Assembly (NCBI GenBank): GCA_022827625.1
Contig: JAJEIE010000018.1
Span: forward strand, 124,001 to 188,000
Length of the DNA: 64,000 nt
Direction of reading: 5' to 3'
From: Candidatus Poribacteria bacterium
GTDB taxonomy: Bacteria > Poribacteria > WGA-4E > WGA-3G
Of the stretch, positions 51,390-60,974 are shown in pieces. The notes under the pieces were generated by a model. The model did not search any database. It worked only from the letters and a program-made list of their open reading frames with translations, and had not been told where the DNA came from. A program made the position numbers and the translations under genes. How positions within the stretch are numbered: position 1 is the stretch's first letter; each line of letters opens with the position of its first letter.

Positions 51390-52313
51390 ATGGATGTGCT
51401 ATCCCTCGGCATTTATGTCGTTGATGTGTTAGGACGGCCGATAGATCAGTTCCCTGAAAAAGGAAAATTAGCACTCTTTGATGAACTCGAAATCCATACG
51501 GGCGGCTGTGCCAACAACACGGCTATCGCACTCGCGCGCCTCGGTATTTCTGCGGGGGCGATGGGCAAAGTTGGGACTGATGCTTTCGGTAATCTCATTC
51601 TACAAGGACTCACGGACAACGGGGTCAATGCAGCAGGCATGCGGCAAGATACTGATGTCAGCACCTCGTTTACGTTTGTTGCGATTGCTTCTGATGGGGA
51701 ACGGACTTTCTACCACTACATCGGCGCGAACGGTGAGCTTTGTGAAGCCGACCTTGACTGGGAACTAATCAGAACCGTCAAAATTTTGCACATTGCTGGC
51801 GCACTCGTCATGCCCCGTTTTGACGGGACACCGATGGCAAATGTGCTCCGAACAGCGAAGGCATTGGGTATAACCACTTCACTCGACACAGCGTATGATG
51901 CTACTGGGAAGTGGATGGAGACGCTTGAGCCCTGCTTGCCTTATGTGGACATCTTTATGCCGAGTATCGTTGAGGCAGAACATCTCACAGGTCTGTCTGA
52001 TTACAGAGAGATCGCTCAAGTTTTGCGACGTAACTACGATATTGACACCCTCATCATTAAAATGGGTGAAAATGGGAGTTACGCCACTACACCGGAGGCG
52101 AAACACTTTGCCCCGGCGTATCCTGTAGATGTTGTTGATGCAACGGGGGCAGGCGACGCTTATGCTGCGGGTTTTCTCGCTGGGACTATCATGGGCTGGG
52201 ATTTAAAGGCGGCGATGGAATTAGCATCTGCAACCGGTGCTGCCTGTGTCACTGCTATCGGGACAACTGCCGGTATCCAGAACCTTGAAGAGACTTTGAA
52301 AATCAGCGGTTAG
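51390..52313 (+). CDS. PfkB-family carbohydrate kinase
   Basis: 307 residues. N-terminal GG-rich sugar-binding region HTGGCANNTAIALARLG (about 36-52) and C-terminal ATP and anion-hole motif VDATGAGDAYAAGFLAG (about 249-265) with catalytic Asp. These identify the ribokinase/PfkB family (ribokinase, fructokinase, KDG kinase and similar), cytoplasmic. Substrate not identifiable. Lies three bases after the membrane-protein stop, GAGGTGAACC supplying the ribosome site. Confidence 0.88.
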   Translation: MDVLSLGIYVVDVLGRPIDQFPEKGKLALFDELEIHTGGCANNTAIALARLGISAGAMGKVGTDAFGNLILQGLTDNGVNAAGMRQDTDVSTSFTFVAIASDGERTFYHYIGANGELCEADLDWELIRTVKILHIAGALVMPRFDGTPMANVLRTAKALGITTSLDTAYDATGKWMETLEPCLPYVDIFMPSIVEAEHLTGLSDYREIAQVLRRNYDIDTLIIKMGENGSYATTPEAKHFAPAYPVDVVDATGAGDAYAAGFLAGTIMGWDLKAAMELASATGAACVTAIGTTAGIQNLEETLKISG

Positions 52314-52382
52314 CAGTCGGCGATCAGCGGTCGGGGCGTTCGTTCCGCTAACGCTCCACTCACTCTCAGCGGAGTTGTGTAG

Positions 52383-52401
52383 CGTAGACTGTTAGTCTGC
52401 G
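52383..52401. repeat. CGTAGACTGTTAGTCTGCG hairpin
   Basis: Diverged copy (one mismatch) of the TGTTA-loop hairpin family, preceded by TGTGTAG and immediately upstream of the ABC ATPase gene. Upstream at about 52312-52335 is a short heptad-like stretch (GTTAGCA, GTCGGCG). Confidence 0.55.
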
Positions 52402-52413
52402 TCATAAAAAACT

Positions 52414-53433
52414 ATGAACCACACAGCTATTGTCCAAACAGAAAATTTATCCAAATGGTACGGTGAAGTCATGGGCGTAAACGATATAACCCTGACAATT
52501 CACCCTGGCATAACCGGCTTATTGGGTCCAAATGGGGCGGGCAAAACGAGTTTGATTAAACTCATGACCGGGCAACTCAGACCCAATCAAGGTGAAGTCA
52601 AAGTCCTCAACCAACCGGTGTGGAACAACCCTGACCTGACGAGACGGGTCGGCTACTGCCCCGATATAGAATTGGCGTATCAGTTCATGAGCGGCTTTGA
52701 GTTTGTCGCTTTTTTCGCAACGTTAAGCGGATACGATAAATCAAAAGTTGAATCTCGGAGTCTACAGGTTCTGGAAACTGTGGACATGCTACAGGCAAAA
52801 GACCGACCGATCGGCTCCTATAGCAAGGGGATGCGGCAGCGCATCAAACTCGCGCAGGCGTTGGTACACGACCCCGAACTCCTTTTCCTTGACGAACCGC
52901 TTACCGGTTTGGATCCGAATGGGAGACGGCACGTCCTCGCGCTCCTAAGCGAGTTTGCGGATAAAGGGATCAGCGTCATCGTTTCAAGCCATATTCTCTA
53001 CGAGATTGAGGCATTGACAGAAACAATCTTGCTTATTCATCAAGGGCGCATTCTCGCTGAAGGCACTATCTCCGATATCCGAGAACTGATTGACGAACAT
53101 CCCCACAAAGTCTATTTAACCACCGATGAACCGCGCCGCTTGGCGCAAGTTTGTCTCCCTTTTGAGGATATCCTGAGCGTAACTTTTGTCAATAGTGCCG
53201 AATCAGAAGCAGTAAGCCCCGCTGGTAAAGGGGATAGCCCCGAAGCAGTAAGCCCCCCTGATAAGGGGGGTTGGGGGGTTGACGGCGCAGGCGATATTGT
53301 CATCGAAACGGACAGACCGGAGGCTTTCTACGCCAGACTTCCCGAACTTCTCATCGAAAACGAGTTAAACGTCTCCCAACTCTACTCCCCCGATGATAAC
53401 CTCGCCTCTGTGTTTAAGTATTTGGTGGGTTAG
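52414..53433 (+). CDS. ABC transporter ATP-binding protein
   Basis: 339 residues. Walker A GLLGPNGAGKTS (about 34-45), signature SYSKGMRQR, Walker B LLFLDEPLTGLDP and a switch His (SSHILYEIE). The type fits multidrug or antibiotic-export ATPases; no permease is adjacent in the window. The C-terminal extension contains an in-frame insertion (about residues 265-290) made of two GAAGCAGTAAGCCCC copies, one in a palindromic CCCCCCTGATAAGGGGGG context, so the gene has absorbed an intergenic repeat. Confidence 0.88.
   Translation: MNHTAIVQTENLSKWYGEVMGVNDITLTIHPGITGLLGPNGAGKTSLIKLMTGQLRPNQGEVKVLNQPVWNNPDLTRRVGYCPDIELAYQFMSGFEFVAFFATLSGYDKSKVESRSLQVLETVDMLQAKDRPIGSYSKGMRQRIKLAQALVHDPELLFLDEPLTGLDPNGRRHVLALLSEFADKGISVIVSSHILYEIEALTETILLIHQGRILAEGTISDIRELIDEHPHKVYLTTDEPRRLAQVCLPFEDILSVTFVNSAESEAVSPAGKGDSPEAVSPPDKGGWGVDGAGDIVIETDRPEAFYARLPELLIENELNVSQLYSPDDNLASVFKYLVG
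53206..53277. repeat. Palindromic repeat inserted inside a coding sequence
   Basis: GAAGCAGTAAGCCCC occurs at 53206-53220 and again at 53242-53256. The second is followed by CCTGATAAGGGGGGTTGGGG, forming CCCCCC-TGATAA-GGGGGG. It reads in frame and adds about 24 residues (EAVSPAGKGDSPEAVSPPDK and so on). Confidence 0.7.
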
Positions 53434-53479
53434 ATATTTCATAGTAAATTCCGCAATTACTTGAACACTTCTATTGTAG

Positions 53480-53498
53480 CGCAAACTGTTAGTTTGCG
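53480..53498. repeat. CGCAAAC-TGTTA-GTTTGCG hairpin
   Basis: Perfect 7-bp stem after TTGTAG, identical to the hairpin at 43697-43715; between the convergent ABC ATPase and tgt genes. Confidence 0.65.
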
Positions 53499-53500
53499 TG

Positions 53501-54693
<1,193 letters not shown>

Positions 54694-54725
54694 ATCTACT
54701 AAGATCTCATCTGAGGAAAAATAAA

Positions 54726-55139
54726 ATGGATTGTATTTTTTGTGAGATTGTCGCTGGGAACATTCCAGCAGCGAAAGTTTACGAAGACGAATACGTTTTC
54801 GCTTTTATGGATATTGCACCCGCAAATCCTGGACATACCCTCGTCATACCGAAGCAACACTATAGAAACCTCTACGATATGTCCACGGAAGTCGGTAGCA
54901 AAATTATGCAAGCCGCGATTCCGATCGCAAACGCGATTCGGACGGCACTGAATCCCGATGGACTTAACCTGTTTCAGTCAAACGAAGCCGCGGGATTCCA
55001 GACGGTGTTCCATTTCCATCTCCACATCATTCCGCGATGGGAAGGGGACCCAATACGGTTACCGTGGCGACCCAGCGAGGGGGATATGGAGGAGATCGGC
55101 AACACTGCGGCAAAAATTCGAGAGGCTTTGAGGGAGTGA
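54726..55139 (+). CDS. HIT-family hydrolase (histidine triad)
   Basis: 137 residues from ATG 54726; the longer frame from 54675 runs through its promoter. Opens DCIFCEIVAGNIPAAKVYEDE and carries the triad motif FHFHLHIIPRWEGD near residue 95. HIT enzymes hydrolyse nucleotide-phosphate bonds such as AMP-lysine or diadenosine phosphates. Housekeeping, divergent from tgt. GAGGAAAAATAAA precedes the ATG. Confidence 0.9.
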   Translation: MDCIFCEIVAGNIPAAKVYEDEYVFAFMDIAPANPGHTLVIPKQHYRNLYDMSTEVGSKIMQAAIPIANAIRTALNPDGLNLFQSNEAAGFQTVFHFHLHIIPRWEGDPIRLPWRPSEGDMEEIGNTAAKIREALRE

Positions 55140-55171
55140 AACGGGAAACTGGGAGGTCAATACTTAAAAAT

Positions 55172-55879
55172 ATGAATATCTTAATTACCTCAGCGGCTTC
55201 TGCACTGGCACAACAGGTGGCAACCGCTTTGTCTGAGGAACACACTATCCGACTCACGGAACTACACAACGTTGAGAGCGATTTTGATTTCGTGCAAAGC
55301 GCACTTGGGCATGACGAGGCGACCAACGAACTCGTTCGCGGTATAGATGTTATTATCCATATCGCCGAGATACCACCTGATCTCCTCGCTGAAGCCGATC
55401 AGCCCGACAACTACGCGATCGACTATCAAACGCGCTGCACCTATAACTTACTCACGGCAGCAGCAGAGGAAGGCGTCAAACGTTTCATTTATGCCAGCAC
55501 CCTCCGCCTCTTTGAACAACACGGTGAAAACTGGACAGTCACGGAGAGTTGGCGACCTCGACCTTCTGTCGATAGTTTCGTGCTTTCAAAGCATTTGGGC
55601 GAATTCACATGTCGGGAGTTCGCACGCGAACGGAAAATCAACGTAACGTGTCTACGCCTCGGCAATCTCGTCACTGCTGAAACCGCTGCAACCACTGAAT
55701 ATGATTCCGCATGGCTAGAGATCAACGATGCAGTCGCAGCCTTTCAAGGCGCACTCACATCGCCTTCCCCGTGGGACATATACCATATCCAATCGGAATT
55801 TCCAGGGGCCCGTTTTTCTGTCCGCACGGCGAAGGCTGAAATTGAGTTTAATCCCCAATTTGTGCCACCATCACGGTAG
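55172..55879 (+). CDS. NAD-dependent epimerase/dehydratase-like protein
   Basis: 235 residues from ATG 55172, GGGAGG upstream; an in-frame extension from 55037 overlaps the HIT gene and is unlikely. Extended-SDR type: short N-terminal strand MNILITSAASALAQQV (the glycine loop is degenerate), VIIHIAE, YASTLRLFE in the position of the active site and an internal SKHLGEFTCREFA (YxxxK is replaced by SxxxK, so activity is doubtful). Followed on the same strand by a related but better-conserved epimerase-like gene. Substrate unknown. Confidence 0.7.
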   Translation: MNILITSAASALAQQVATALSEEHTIRLTELHNVESDFDFVQSALGHDEATNELVRGIDVIIHIAEIPPDLLAEADQPDNYAIDYQTRCTYNLLTAAAEEGVKRFIYASTLRLFEQHGENWTVTESWRPRPSVDSFVLSKHLGEFTCREFARERKINVTCLRLGNLVTAETAATTEYDSAWLEINDAVAAFQGALTSPSPWDIYHIQSEFPGARFSVRTAKAEIEFNPQFVPPSR

Positions 55880-55900
55880 GAGGGATTTCCAAATCCCGAC
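55876..55900. repeat. GTAGGAGGGATTTCC hairpin
   Basis: GGGATT-TCCA-AATCCC within GGTAGGAGGGATTTCC; followed at 55902-55921 by a single heptad-type arm (GTTATAA, GTTATAA, GTTAAGG on the reverse strand). Confidence 0.65.
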
Positions 55901-55944
55901 CCTTAACTTATAACTTATAACCCTTGTAGGAAGGAGGCATACCA

Positions 55945-56670
55945 ATGAAAGTTCTCATTTTAGGGGGCAACGGTTACCTCGGACCGCATGTCGTGAAAGC
56001 CTTAGAACCTTACTACACCTTACGTGTCACGGACATCAACGAGATTGAGACGCAACATGAATCGATGCATATTGATGTGGGTTCATTGGATCAGGTCATG
56101 CGTGCCGCTGAGGGGATGGACGCAATCCTCAATTGCTCCGTACTCCGGCATGATCGACAGTTGGCTTTCGATGTTAGCACACGCGGGTGTTATAATACAA
56201 TGCGTGCCGCTGTTGAACACGGGATTCGCCGTGTGATTAACACGGGTCCCCATTTTACCATTCAGGGCGACAGTTATACCACCTTTGATTACGAGATTAA
56301 TCCCGATGTCCCGCCGCATACAAGCACGGGTCTCTATCCAATAACCAAAGGACTCGGACAGGAAATTTGCAAAGTCTTCACCGAACATTACGATATTTAT
56401 GTCCTTTGCTACCTGTTTCTGAGTTTCCGTGAACACAAAGATCAAGCCGAAGGCACGGATCTCAACCCGTTTTCTGTCAGCTGGAGGGACGCAGGTGAAG
56501 CCTTCCGACTCGGCTTAGAAATTGATCTTGAAGCACTCCCGTCGCGTTGTGAGATTTTCAACATTTTTGCCGATCTACCGCATCAGCGATTCTCCAATCT
56601 CAAAACGAAGCGCATCTTAGGGTTCACACCACAGGATAATTTTGAGCAAATGTGGCATAAGAAGATATGA
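55945..56670 (+). CDS. NAD-dependent epimerase/dehydratase family protein
   Basis: 241 residues. N-terminal nucleotide-binding turn LILGGNGYLGPHVV (residues 4-17), AEGMDAILNCSVL and a PITKGLGQEICK segment in the YxxxK position (Y in GLYPITK). Short extended-SDR with dehydratase-like fold; substrate unknown. AAGGAGG upstream. The stop codon overlaps the next gene's start (ATGA). Confidence 0.82.
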   Translation: MKVLILGGNGYLGPHVVKALEPYYTLRVTDINEIETQHESMHIDVGSLDQVMRAAEGMDAILNCSVLRHDRQLAFDVSTRGCYNTMRAAVEHGIRRVINTGPHFTIQGDSYTTFDYEINPDVPPHTSTGLYPITKGLGQEICKVFTEHYDIYVLCYLFLSFREHKDQAEGTDLNPFSVSWRDAGEAFRLGLEIDLEALPSRCEIFNIFADLPHQRFSNLKTKRILGFTPQDNFEQMWHKKI

Positions 56671-57434
56671 ACATTCAACTCTTAGCACATCGGGGCGGCA
56701 TGGACCGCGCACCGGAAAATACACTTGCCTCCTTTAAACAAGCATTGACAGACGGTGCTGACGGATATGAGTGCGATGTCTGCCTCACCCAAGACAAACA
56801 GCCTGTGTTGATTCATATCGGCTTCAACAACAACAACATTCGGAAAGCCACTGGATGTTCGACCCCTCTCGATCAACTCACTTGGAAAGATGTGCAGCAC
56901 TTAACAGTAGAAGCGTCTGATGAACCCATAGCACACCTTGATGATGCACTCCGGTTTACACGGGAGAACCAGATGCCGTGCTTTGTTGAACCAAAGTCGG
57001 ACGCACCGGAACTACTTCCTATCGTTGTGGAACGAATACAACACTTTGATGTTGTCCATCTGGTTAGTATACTTACTTTTTACATCAGGAAGCATCTGCT
57101 TGTGGAGGCAAAACGTTTAGAGTCCAAGTTGAAAACGAGCGCAATCCTCATCAATCCGATGGCGAACTTCCTTAAGGCAGCTACCGTAATTGAGGCAGAC
57201 CGTATTATCTTAGGGTGGAGTGGGATTAATCACTTCGGACTCTATAACACTTTCACGCGTGCTGTTAAACGGCAAGTCAAGCAACTTCGCGCAAATGGGA
57301 TTGTTGTTGAGGCTGGGTTTATCAAAACAGCGAAGGACGTGGCTTGGGCAGTCTCTCCAGATAAAGCGGGCGGTGTTGATGGCTTATGGGTGGACGATGT
57401 GCCTTACATCAGACGCTGCCTCCAAGAGCTCTAA
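56667..57434 (+). CDS. Glycerophosphodiester phosphodiesterase-like protein
   Basis: 255 residues with a TIM-barrel GDPD fold: HRGGMDRAPENTLASF (His8, Arg9, Glu17), YECDV (Glu35 and Asp37 metal ligands) and LIHIGF (His50). In true GDPDs the second His is followed by Asp (HD); here it is Ile51, so classical catalysis may be altered. Ends DGLWVDDVPYIRR. Overlaps the epimerase stop by ATGA and is probably co-translated with it. Substrate uncertain. Confidence 0.8.
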   Translation: MNIQLLAHRGGMDRAPENTLASFKQALTDGADGYECDVCLTQDKQPVLIHIGFNNNNIRKATGCSTPLDQLTWKDVQHLTVEASDEPIAHLDDALRFTRENQMPCFVEPKSDAPELLPIVVERIQHFDVVHLVSILTFYIRKHLLVEAKRLESKLKTSAILINPMANFLKAATVIEADRIILGWSGINHFGLYNTFTRAVKRQVKQLRANGIVVEAGFIKTAKDVAWAVSPDKAGGVDGLWVDDVPYIRRCLQEL

Positions 57435-57546
57435 CCTTAAAGGTTCGTAGTAGGGCAATTCATTGCCCGTTTTCCTGATTCATGCAAGAGCTTTAACCTT
57501 AAAGGTTCGTAGTAGGGCAATTCATTGCCCGTTTTCCCGATTCATA
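57423..57546. repeat. 62-bp tandem duplication with GGGCAAT hairpins
   Basis: The phrase starting CAAGAGCT at 57423 recurs at 57485 with few differences over about 62 bases. The first copy supplies the last codons of the GDPD-like gene, so the duplication copied the gene's 3' end with its hairpin (GTAGTAGGGCAATTCATTGC). A further single hairpin of this type is at 58884-58912. Confidence 0.7.
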
Positions 57547-57572
57547 GCGAAGTTATGAGGTTAGAAAAATCG

Positions 57573-58856
57573 ATGAATATTACCGTCTGCAATCCGCTAT
57601 TAAGAACCCCGCTGTCCCTTATCGTTGATGATTCGTGTCCGGTCATCAACCTCACTTATTACTGGATCCACCAGCGACACGCTTGGAAAACACGCCACCA
57701 ACCCGGCGTTCCCCCTGACCGTTGGGAGGGGGATGCCATTCAATTAAAAAAAATGCCCCCAACAATCCCTGCTGATTTCGCGTGGGAATGGGCAGAATGG
57801 TGTGCAGAAAATGGTGTGAAAGGCAAGTTTAGCCTCATTCCGTATCCTGCTGGAATCGGACGTGTTGACGAAGGATTTCCTGATTTCCCGATACACGAGT
57901 ATCAAGCATGGTTGCGAATTTACCGAGAAATCATCTGGCCCAACTTCGATCTGACCCCGGAGATGCTCACCCATACTGCCGTCGTTGATCTCGACACATT
58001 CACTCTCACCGAAGCGTGGGAACAGGTGGAATGGGTGGATCCGCCTGTTGACAACAGACTGACAGACTATATCATCACGGCGATGGAAATGCTGGATAAT
58101 GTTGGGATTCCGTGTGAGGGTGTAACGAGTCCCGGTGCATTTGGGAAGCGTCAAGAAGCAGCCTATGCGAAGGCAGTGCTAACCGCTTCACAACACGTCA
58201 ATAACAACCCGCGTCCGTTTTATTTTCTCTGGCTCAAACACGATGAACTTCCAGATGTCCCAATCTGGTATGCTGAAAAAGAGAAGGGGATCGCGATTGC
58301 CAGTATTGTTTCGTGTGCTGGGGATTGGTTCGGGGGTTGGACAGGATACGATTTGGGGAGTGCTGACCGATTCATTACGGCAGACTTGCAAGGCGGTCGC
58401 CTGCCACCGATTCTCGAAAAGGAACTGCCGTGTGTCCTCGTCGGACACTGGCCCGGATTCTATTTCAACGGCGAAAAAAGCGGGTTTGAGGTACTGAAAA
58501 CGGTTAAGGCACGCCTCAGCGATTATGATCCGGAGGGCACGAAAACGATTTGGATGAAGAACTCGGAAATCGGACACTATGCGATGGCACGCCAGCTCAC
58601 CGATATTACGGTTTCTCCGGTAGATGCGGTTTCTAACCGCATCCAACAAATTAAAATCTCCACGCAATTCCCAACAGCGAACTTCACACTCGCCATTGAT
58701 GCTGCCGTTCGCTTTATTCAGGTCAACGGGTGGGAGCTGCGCCAAGTCCATTCACGACGTGATTTTCAGAAAGATACTTTTTTCTCTGAAGGTAAACAGA
58801 CATTTGTTGCCTTCGACTTAGAAATCGGAGACACCGTTCTTGAATTGACACTATGA
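57573..58856 (+). CDS. Uncharacterised protein, polysaccharide-deacetylase-like barrel
   Basis: 427 residues from ATG 57573, preceded by GAGGTTAG; upstream in-frame ATG 57555 lies in the repeat. I cannot name it. LSLIVDDSCPVINL near residue 11 resembles the strand with two metal-binding Asp in NodB-type deacetylases, and further blocks (EWAEWCAENGVKGKFSLI, LTHTAVVDLDT, GVTSPGAFGKR) fit a barrel of that superfamily. No signal peptide. Residues after about 290 include VLVGHWPGFYFNGEKSG and a beta-rich tail. Next genes on the reverse strand are unrelated. Confidence 0.65.
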   Translation: MNITVCNPLLRTPLSLIVDDSCPVINLTYYWIHQRHAWKTRHQPGVPPDRWEGDAIQLKKMPPTIPADFAWEWAEWCAENGVKGKFSLIPYPAGIGRVDEGFPDFPIHEYQAWLRIYREIIWPNFDLTPEMLTHTAVVDLDTFTLTEAWEQVEWVDPPVDNRLTDYIITAMEMLDNVGIPCEGVTSPGAFGKRQEAAYAKAVLTASQHVNNNPRPFYFLWLKHDELPDVPIWYAEKEKGIAIASIVSCAGDWFGGWTGYDLGSADRFITADLQGGRLPPILEKELPCVLVGHWPGFYFNGEKSGFEVLKTVKARLSDYDPEGTKTIWMKNSEIGHYAMARQLTDITVSPVDAVSNRIQQIKISTQFPTANFTLAIDAAVRFIQVNGWELRQVHSRRDFQKDTFFSEGKQTFVAFDLEIGDTVLELTL

Positions 58857-58883
58857 GAGCCACAAGAAGTAGGCAAGCTCTCT

Positions 58884-58912
58884 GTTCGTAGTAGGGCAAT
58901 TCATTGCCCGTT
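58884..58912. repeat. GTAGTAGGGCAATTCATTGC hairpin, single copy
   Basis: GGGCAAT-TC-ATTGCCC hairpin after GTTCGTAGTA, the same module as in 57423-57546 and in the composite elements. Confidence 0.65.
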
Positions 58913-58920
58913 AGCACACT

Positions 58921-59670
58921 TTACGGAATCAGAATACGACCCCCACTCGCAATCACCGTCGAACCCGTCATATAACTCGACTCTTCACTCAAGAGGAACA
59001 CGATGACATCCGCCATCTCTTCCGGTTCACCGAGTCTACCAAGAGGCGTGGTAGACCGGAGCTGTTCCTTCATTTCTGGGGACACCTCATTGAGCATATC
59101 CGTTGCGATCGCGCCCGGTGCCACCGAATTGATACGGATATTGTGGCGTGCCAAGGGTCCACAACACGATTTCGTCAGCGAGATAACCCCGGCTTTCGCG
59201 GCTCCGTAAGGCAGTTGATCCGGACGCACTGCCAATGCCGCGATTGAGGAAACATTGACGATACGTCCGAACTGCTGCGCGACCATTCCCGGTTTAACCG
59301 CCCAAATCACGTTGAATGGACCCGTTAGATTAACCGCAATAATCCGATCCCAGTGTTCAGGTGTGAGTTCATCAAACACCATATCACCGACAGCCCCGGC
59401 GTTGTTTACTAACAGGTCAATTGTGCCGAGTTCTCCTGTTATTGTTGTAACCATACTGTTCACGGCTTCTCTATCCGCAATATCCGCTTGCACGGGTATT
59501 GCGTGTTGTCCGAGATCGCGAATCTGTGTACAGACTTCCTCTGCTTTAGCCGTTGAACGTGAATAGTGGACAGCCACAGTCGCGCCTTCACCTGCAAGTT
59601 TAAGTGCCGTCGCTTTTCCGATACCGCGGCTTCCTCCTGTTACCAACGCAACCTTTCCTTGAAATCGCAT
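58921..59670 (-). CDS. Short-chain dehydrogenase/reductase (FabG-like)
   Basis: 249 residues. NAD(P) motif VTGGSRGIGKAT (residues 10-21), NNAGAVGD, Ser in NVSSIAALA, and the catalytic YGAAKAG. Ends SGGRILIP, an uncommon C-terminus. It is the last of a reverse-strand cluster (TIM-barrel isomerase, cupin, aldo/keto reductase, SDR), probably one operon with spacings below 25 bases. 3-oxoacyl reductase or sugar dehydrogenase; substrate unknown. Confidence 0.85.
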   Translation of the reverse strand: MRFQGKVALVTGGSRGIGKATALKLAGEGATVAVHYSRSTAKAEEVCTQIRDLGQHAIPVQADIADREAVNSMVTTITGELGTIDLLVNNAGAVGDMVFDELTPEHWDRIIAVNLTGPFNVIWAVKPGMVAQQFGRIVNVSSIAALAVRPDQLPYGAAKAGVISLTKSCCGPLARHNIRINSVAPGAIATDMLNEVSPEMKEQLRSTTPLGRLGEPEEMADVIVFLLSEESSYMTGSTVIASGGRILIP

Positions 59671-59681
59671 CGAATCTCCTT

Positions 59682-60584
59682 CTACAAAAGTGCTTGTAGT
59701 TTCTCCCCCACCTCATCAGGGACCGGTGTCGTGGCAGCAGCGAAATTCTGCTCCACTTCCGAAGCATTCTTAGAACCCGTCAGGTTCATCGCTATACGAG
59801 GTTGCCGAAAACAGAATTGAATCGCAAGGTTCAATAGATTCAGATCATTATCAGCTGCCCACTGCCAGAGTCGATGCGCCTTTTCGGCATCAGATGTACC
59901 TAAGTGCATCCGTTCAGCCGATACATCCGGTTCAACCCCCGAAAGCAATCCCATCGCAATCGGACTCCCGTTAATAATCCCAATGTCGTTTTCTGTCGCA
60001 AGCGGTAACAGCCATTCGTTGGCAGTCTGACTCAGAAGCGTGTAATCCAAGTACGTGAGAATCACATCAACAACACCCGTTTTGATGGCGGTTTTGTGGA
60101 ATTCGTGTTGCCGAACACCGAGTCCGATGAACTTAATCAGACCTTCCTCACGCATCCGTTGGAGTTCATCCAGCGCACCGCCCTTCGCCACAACGGGATC
60201 CATGCTATCTGGGTCGTGTACTAAGCAGACGTCGAGATAATCCGTTCCCAGTAGACGTAGACTGTTCTCAACGCTGCGACGCGTCCCCGCGCCACTAAAG
60301 TCGCCACGCCATTCTGGGTGTGTGCCTGTTTTTGTAGCGAGATAAATCTTCTCCCGCCATCCATCAGCGAGTGCAAGCCCTACCCGTCTTTCGCTCTCAC
60401 CGTAGAGTGGCGCGGTGTCGAGATAATTGATGCCTAAGTCAATGGCTCGGTGTACCGCTTCGACTGCTTCATCGTCGGTGACGTCACCTCTACCGAGTCC
60501 CGCACCACCCATACCGAGGCAGGTGACCTCTAATTCTGTGCGTCCCAACCGTCGCATCGGCAACGGACTTACTTGTGTTGACAC
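59682..60584 (-). CDS. Aldo/keto reductase
   Basis: 300 residues. AKR barrel with LDTAPLYGESERRVG (Asp, Tyr of the catalytic tetrad; about residues 55-70), KTGTHPEW (Lys) and DVCLVHDPD (His). GLLSGVEPD and a C-terminal LNLTGSKNASEVEQN bind the cofactor. Reduces a sugar or ketone with NADPH, or runs in reverse. Eleven bases from the SDR gene and 24 from the cupin gene. Confidence 0.87.
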   Translation of the reverse strand: MSTQVSPLPMRRLGRTELEVTCLGMGGAGLGRGDVTDDEAVEAVHRAIDLGINYLDTAPLYGESERRVGLALADGWREKIYLATKTGTHPEWRGDFSGAGTRRSVENSLRLLGTDYLDVCLVHDPDSMDPVVAKGGALDELQRMREEGLIKFIGLGVRQHEFHKTAIKTGVVDVILTYLDYTLLSQTANEWLLPLATENDIGIINGSPIAMGLLSGVEPDVSAERMHLGTSDAEKAHRLWQWAADNDLNLLNLAIQFCFRQPRIAMNLTGSKNASEVEQNFAAATTPVPDEVGEKLQALL

Positions 60585-60608
60585 AGTTTGCCTCCTTACA
60601 AGGAAAAA

Positions 60609-60974
60609 TTAAAAAATTCGATGGAGATGTCCGCGACGCGCATCGGGGGGAATCACGCTCACCCACTGCACCCCTTTAACGACATCGTCCGGCGTATGTC
60701 CGTGCTCAACACCTTTAGGCGTGACGACCAAGTCTCCAGGACCGATGCGATAGGATTCAGACTGTCCATCAGCTGTTCGGAGCGTCACTGTCGTCGTGCC
60801 TTCCGTGAAATACCAATACTCATCGAAATCGTGATAGTGAAGTTCCGTCGGGTTTTCTTTCGAAACAGCGAAGGCTCCGATTGTTGTCATATCTGGGGTA
60901 TCCAAGACTTCTCCGAGTACATCGCCGATCCGCTCGCCTTCACCGAGTCGAATAACGCAAAGATTCGTATCCAT
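60609..60974 (-). CDS. Cupin-domain protein
   Basis: 121 residues forming one cupin barrel: ELHYHDFDEYWYFTEGTTTV contains the metal His and Glu of motif 1 and VTPKGVEHGHTP the His of motif 2. Probably a sugar isomerase or dioxygenase-type accessory enzyme in the same catabolic operon. Its start overlaps the TIM-barrel gene's stop by one base. Confidence 0.82.
   Translation of the reverse strand: MDTNLCVIRLGEGERIGDVLGEVLDTPDMTTIGAFAVSKENPTELHYHDFDEYWYFTEGTTTVTLRTADGQSESYRIGPGDLVVTPKGVEHGHTPDDVVKGVQWVSVIPPDARRGHLHRIF

Noticed and set aside
55037-55171. N-terminal extension of the first epimerase
   Set aside because: It overlaps the HIT gene in another frame; MNILITS at 55172 is the family-type start.
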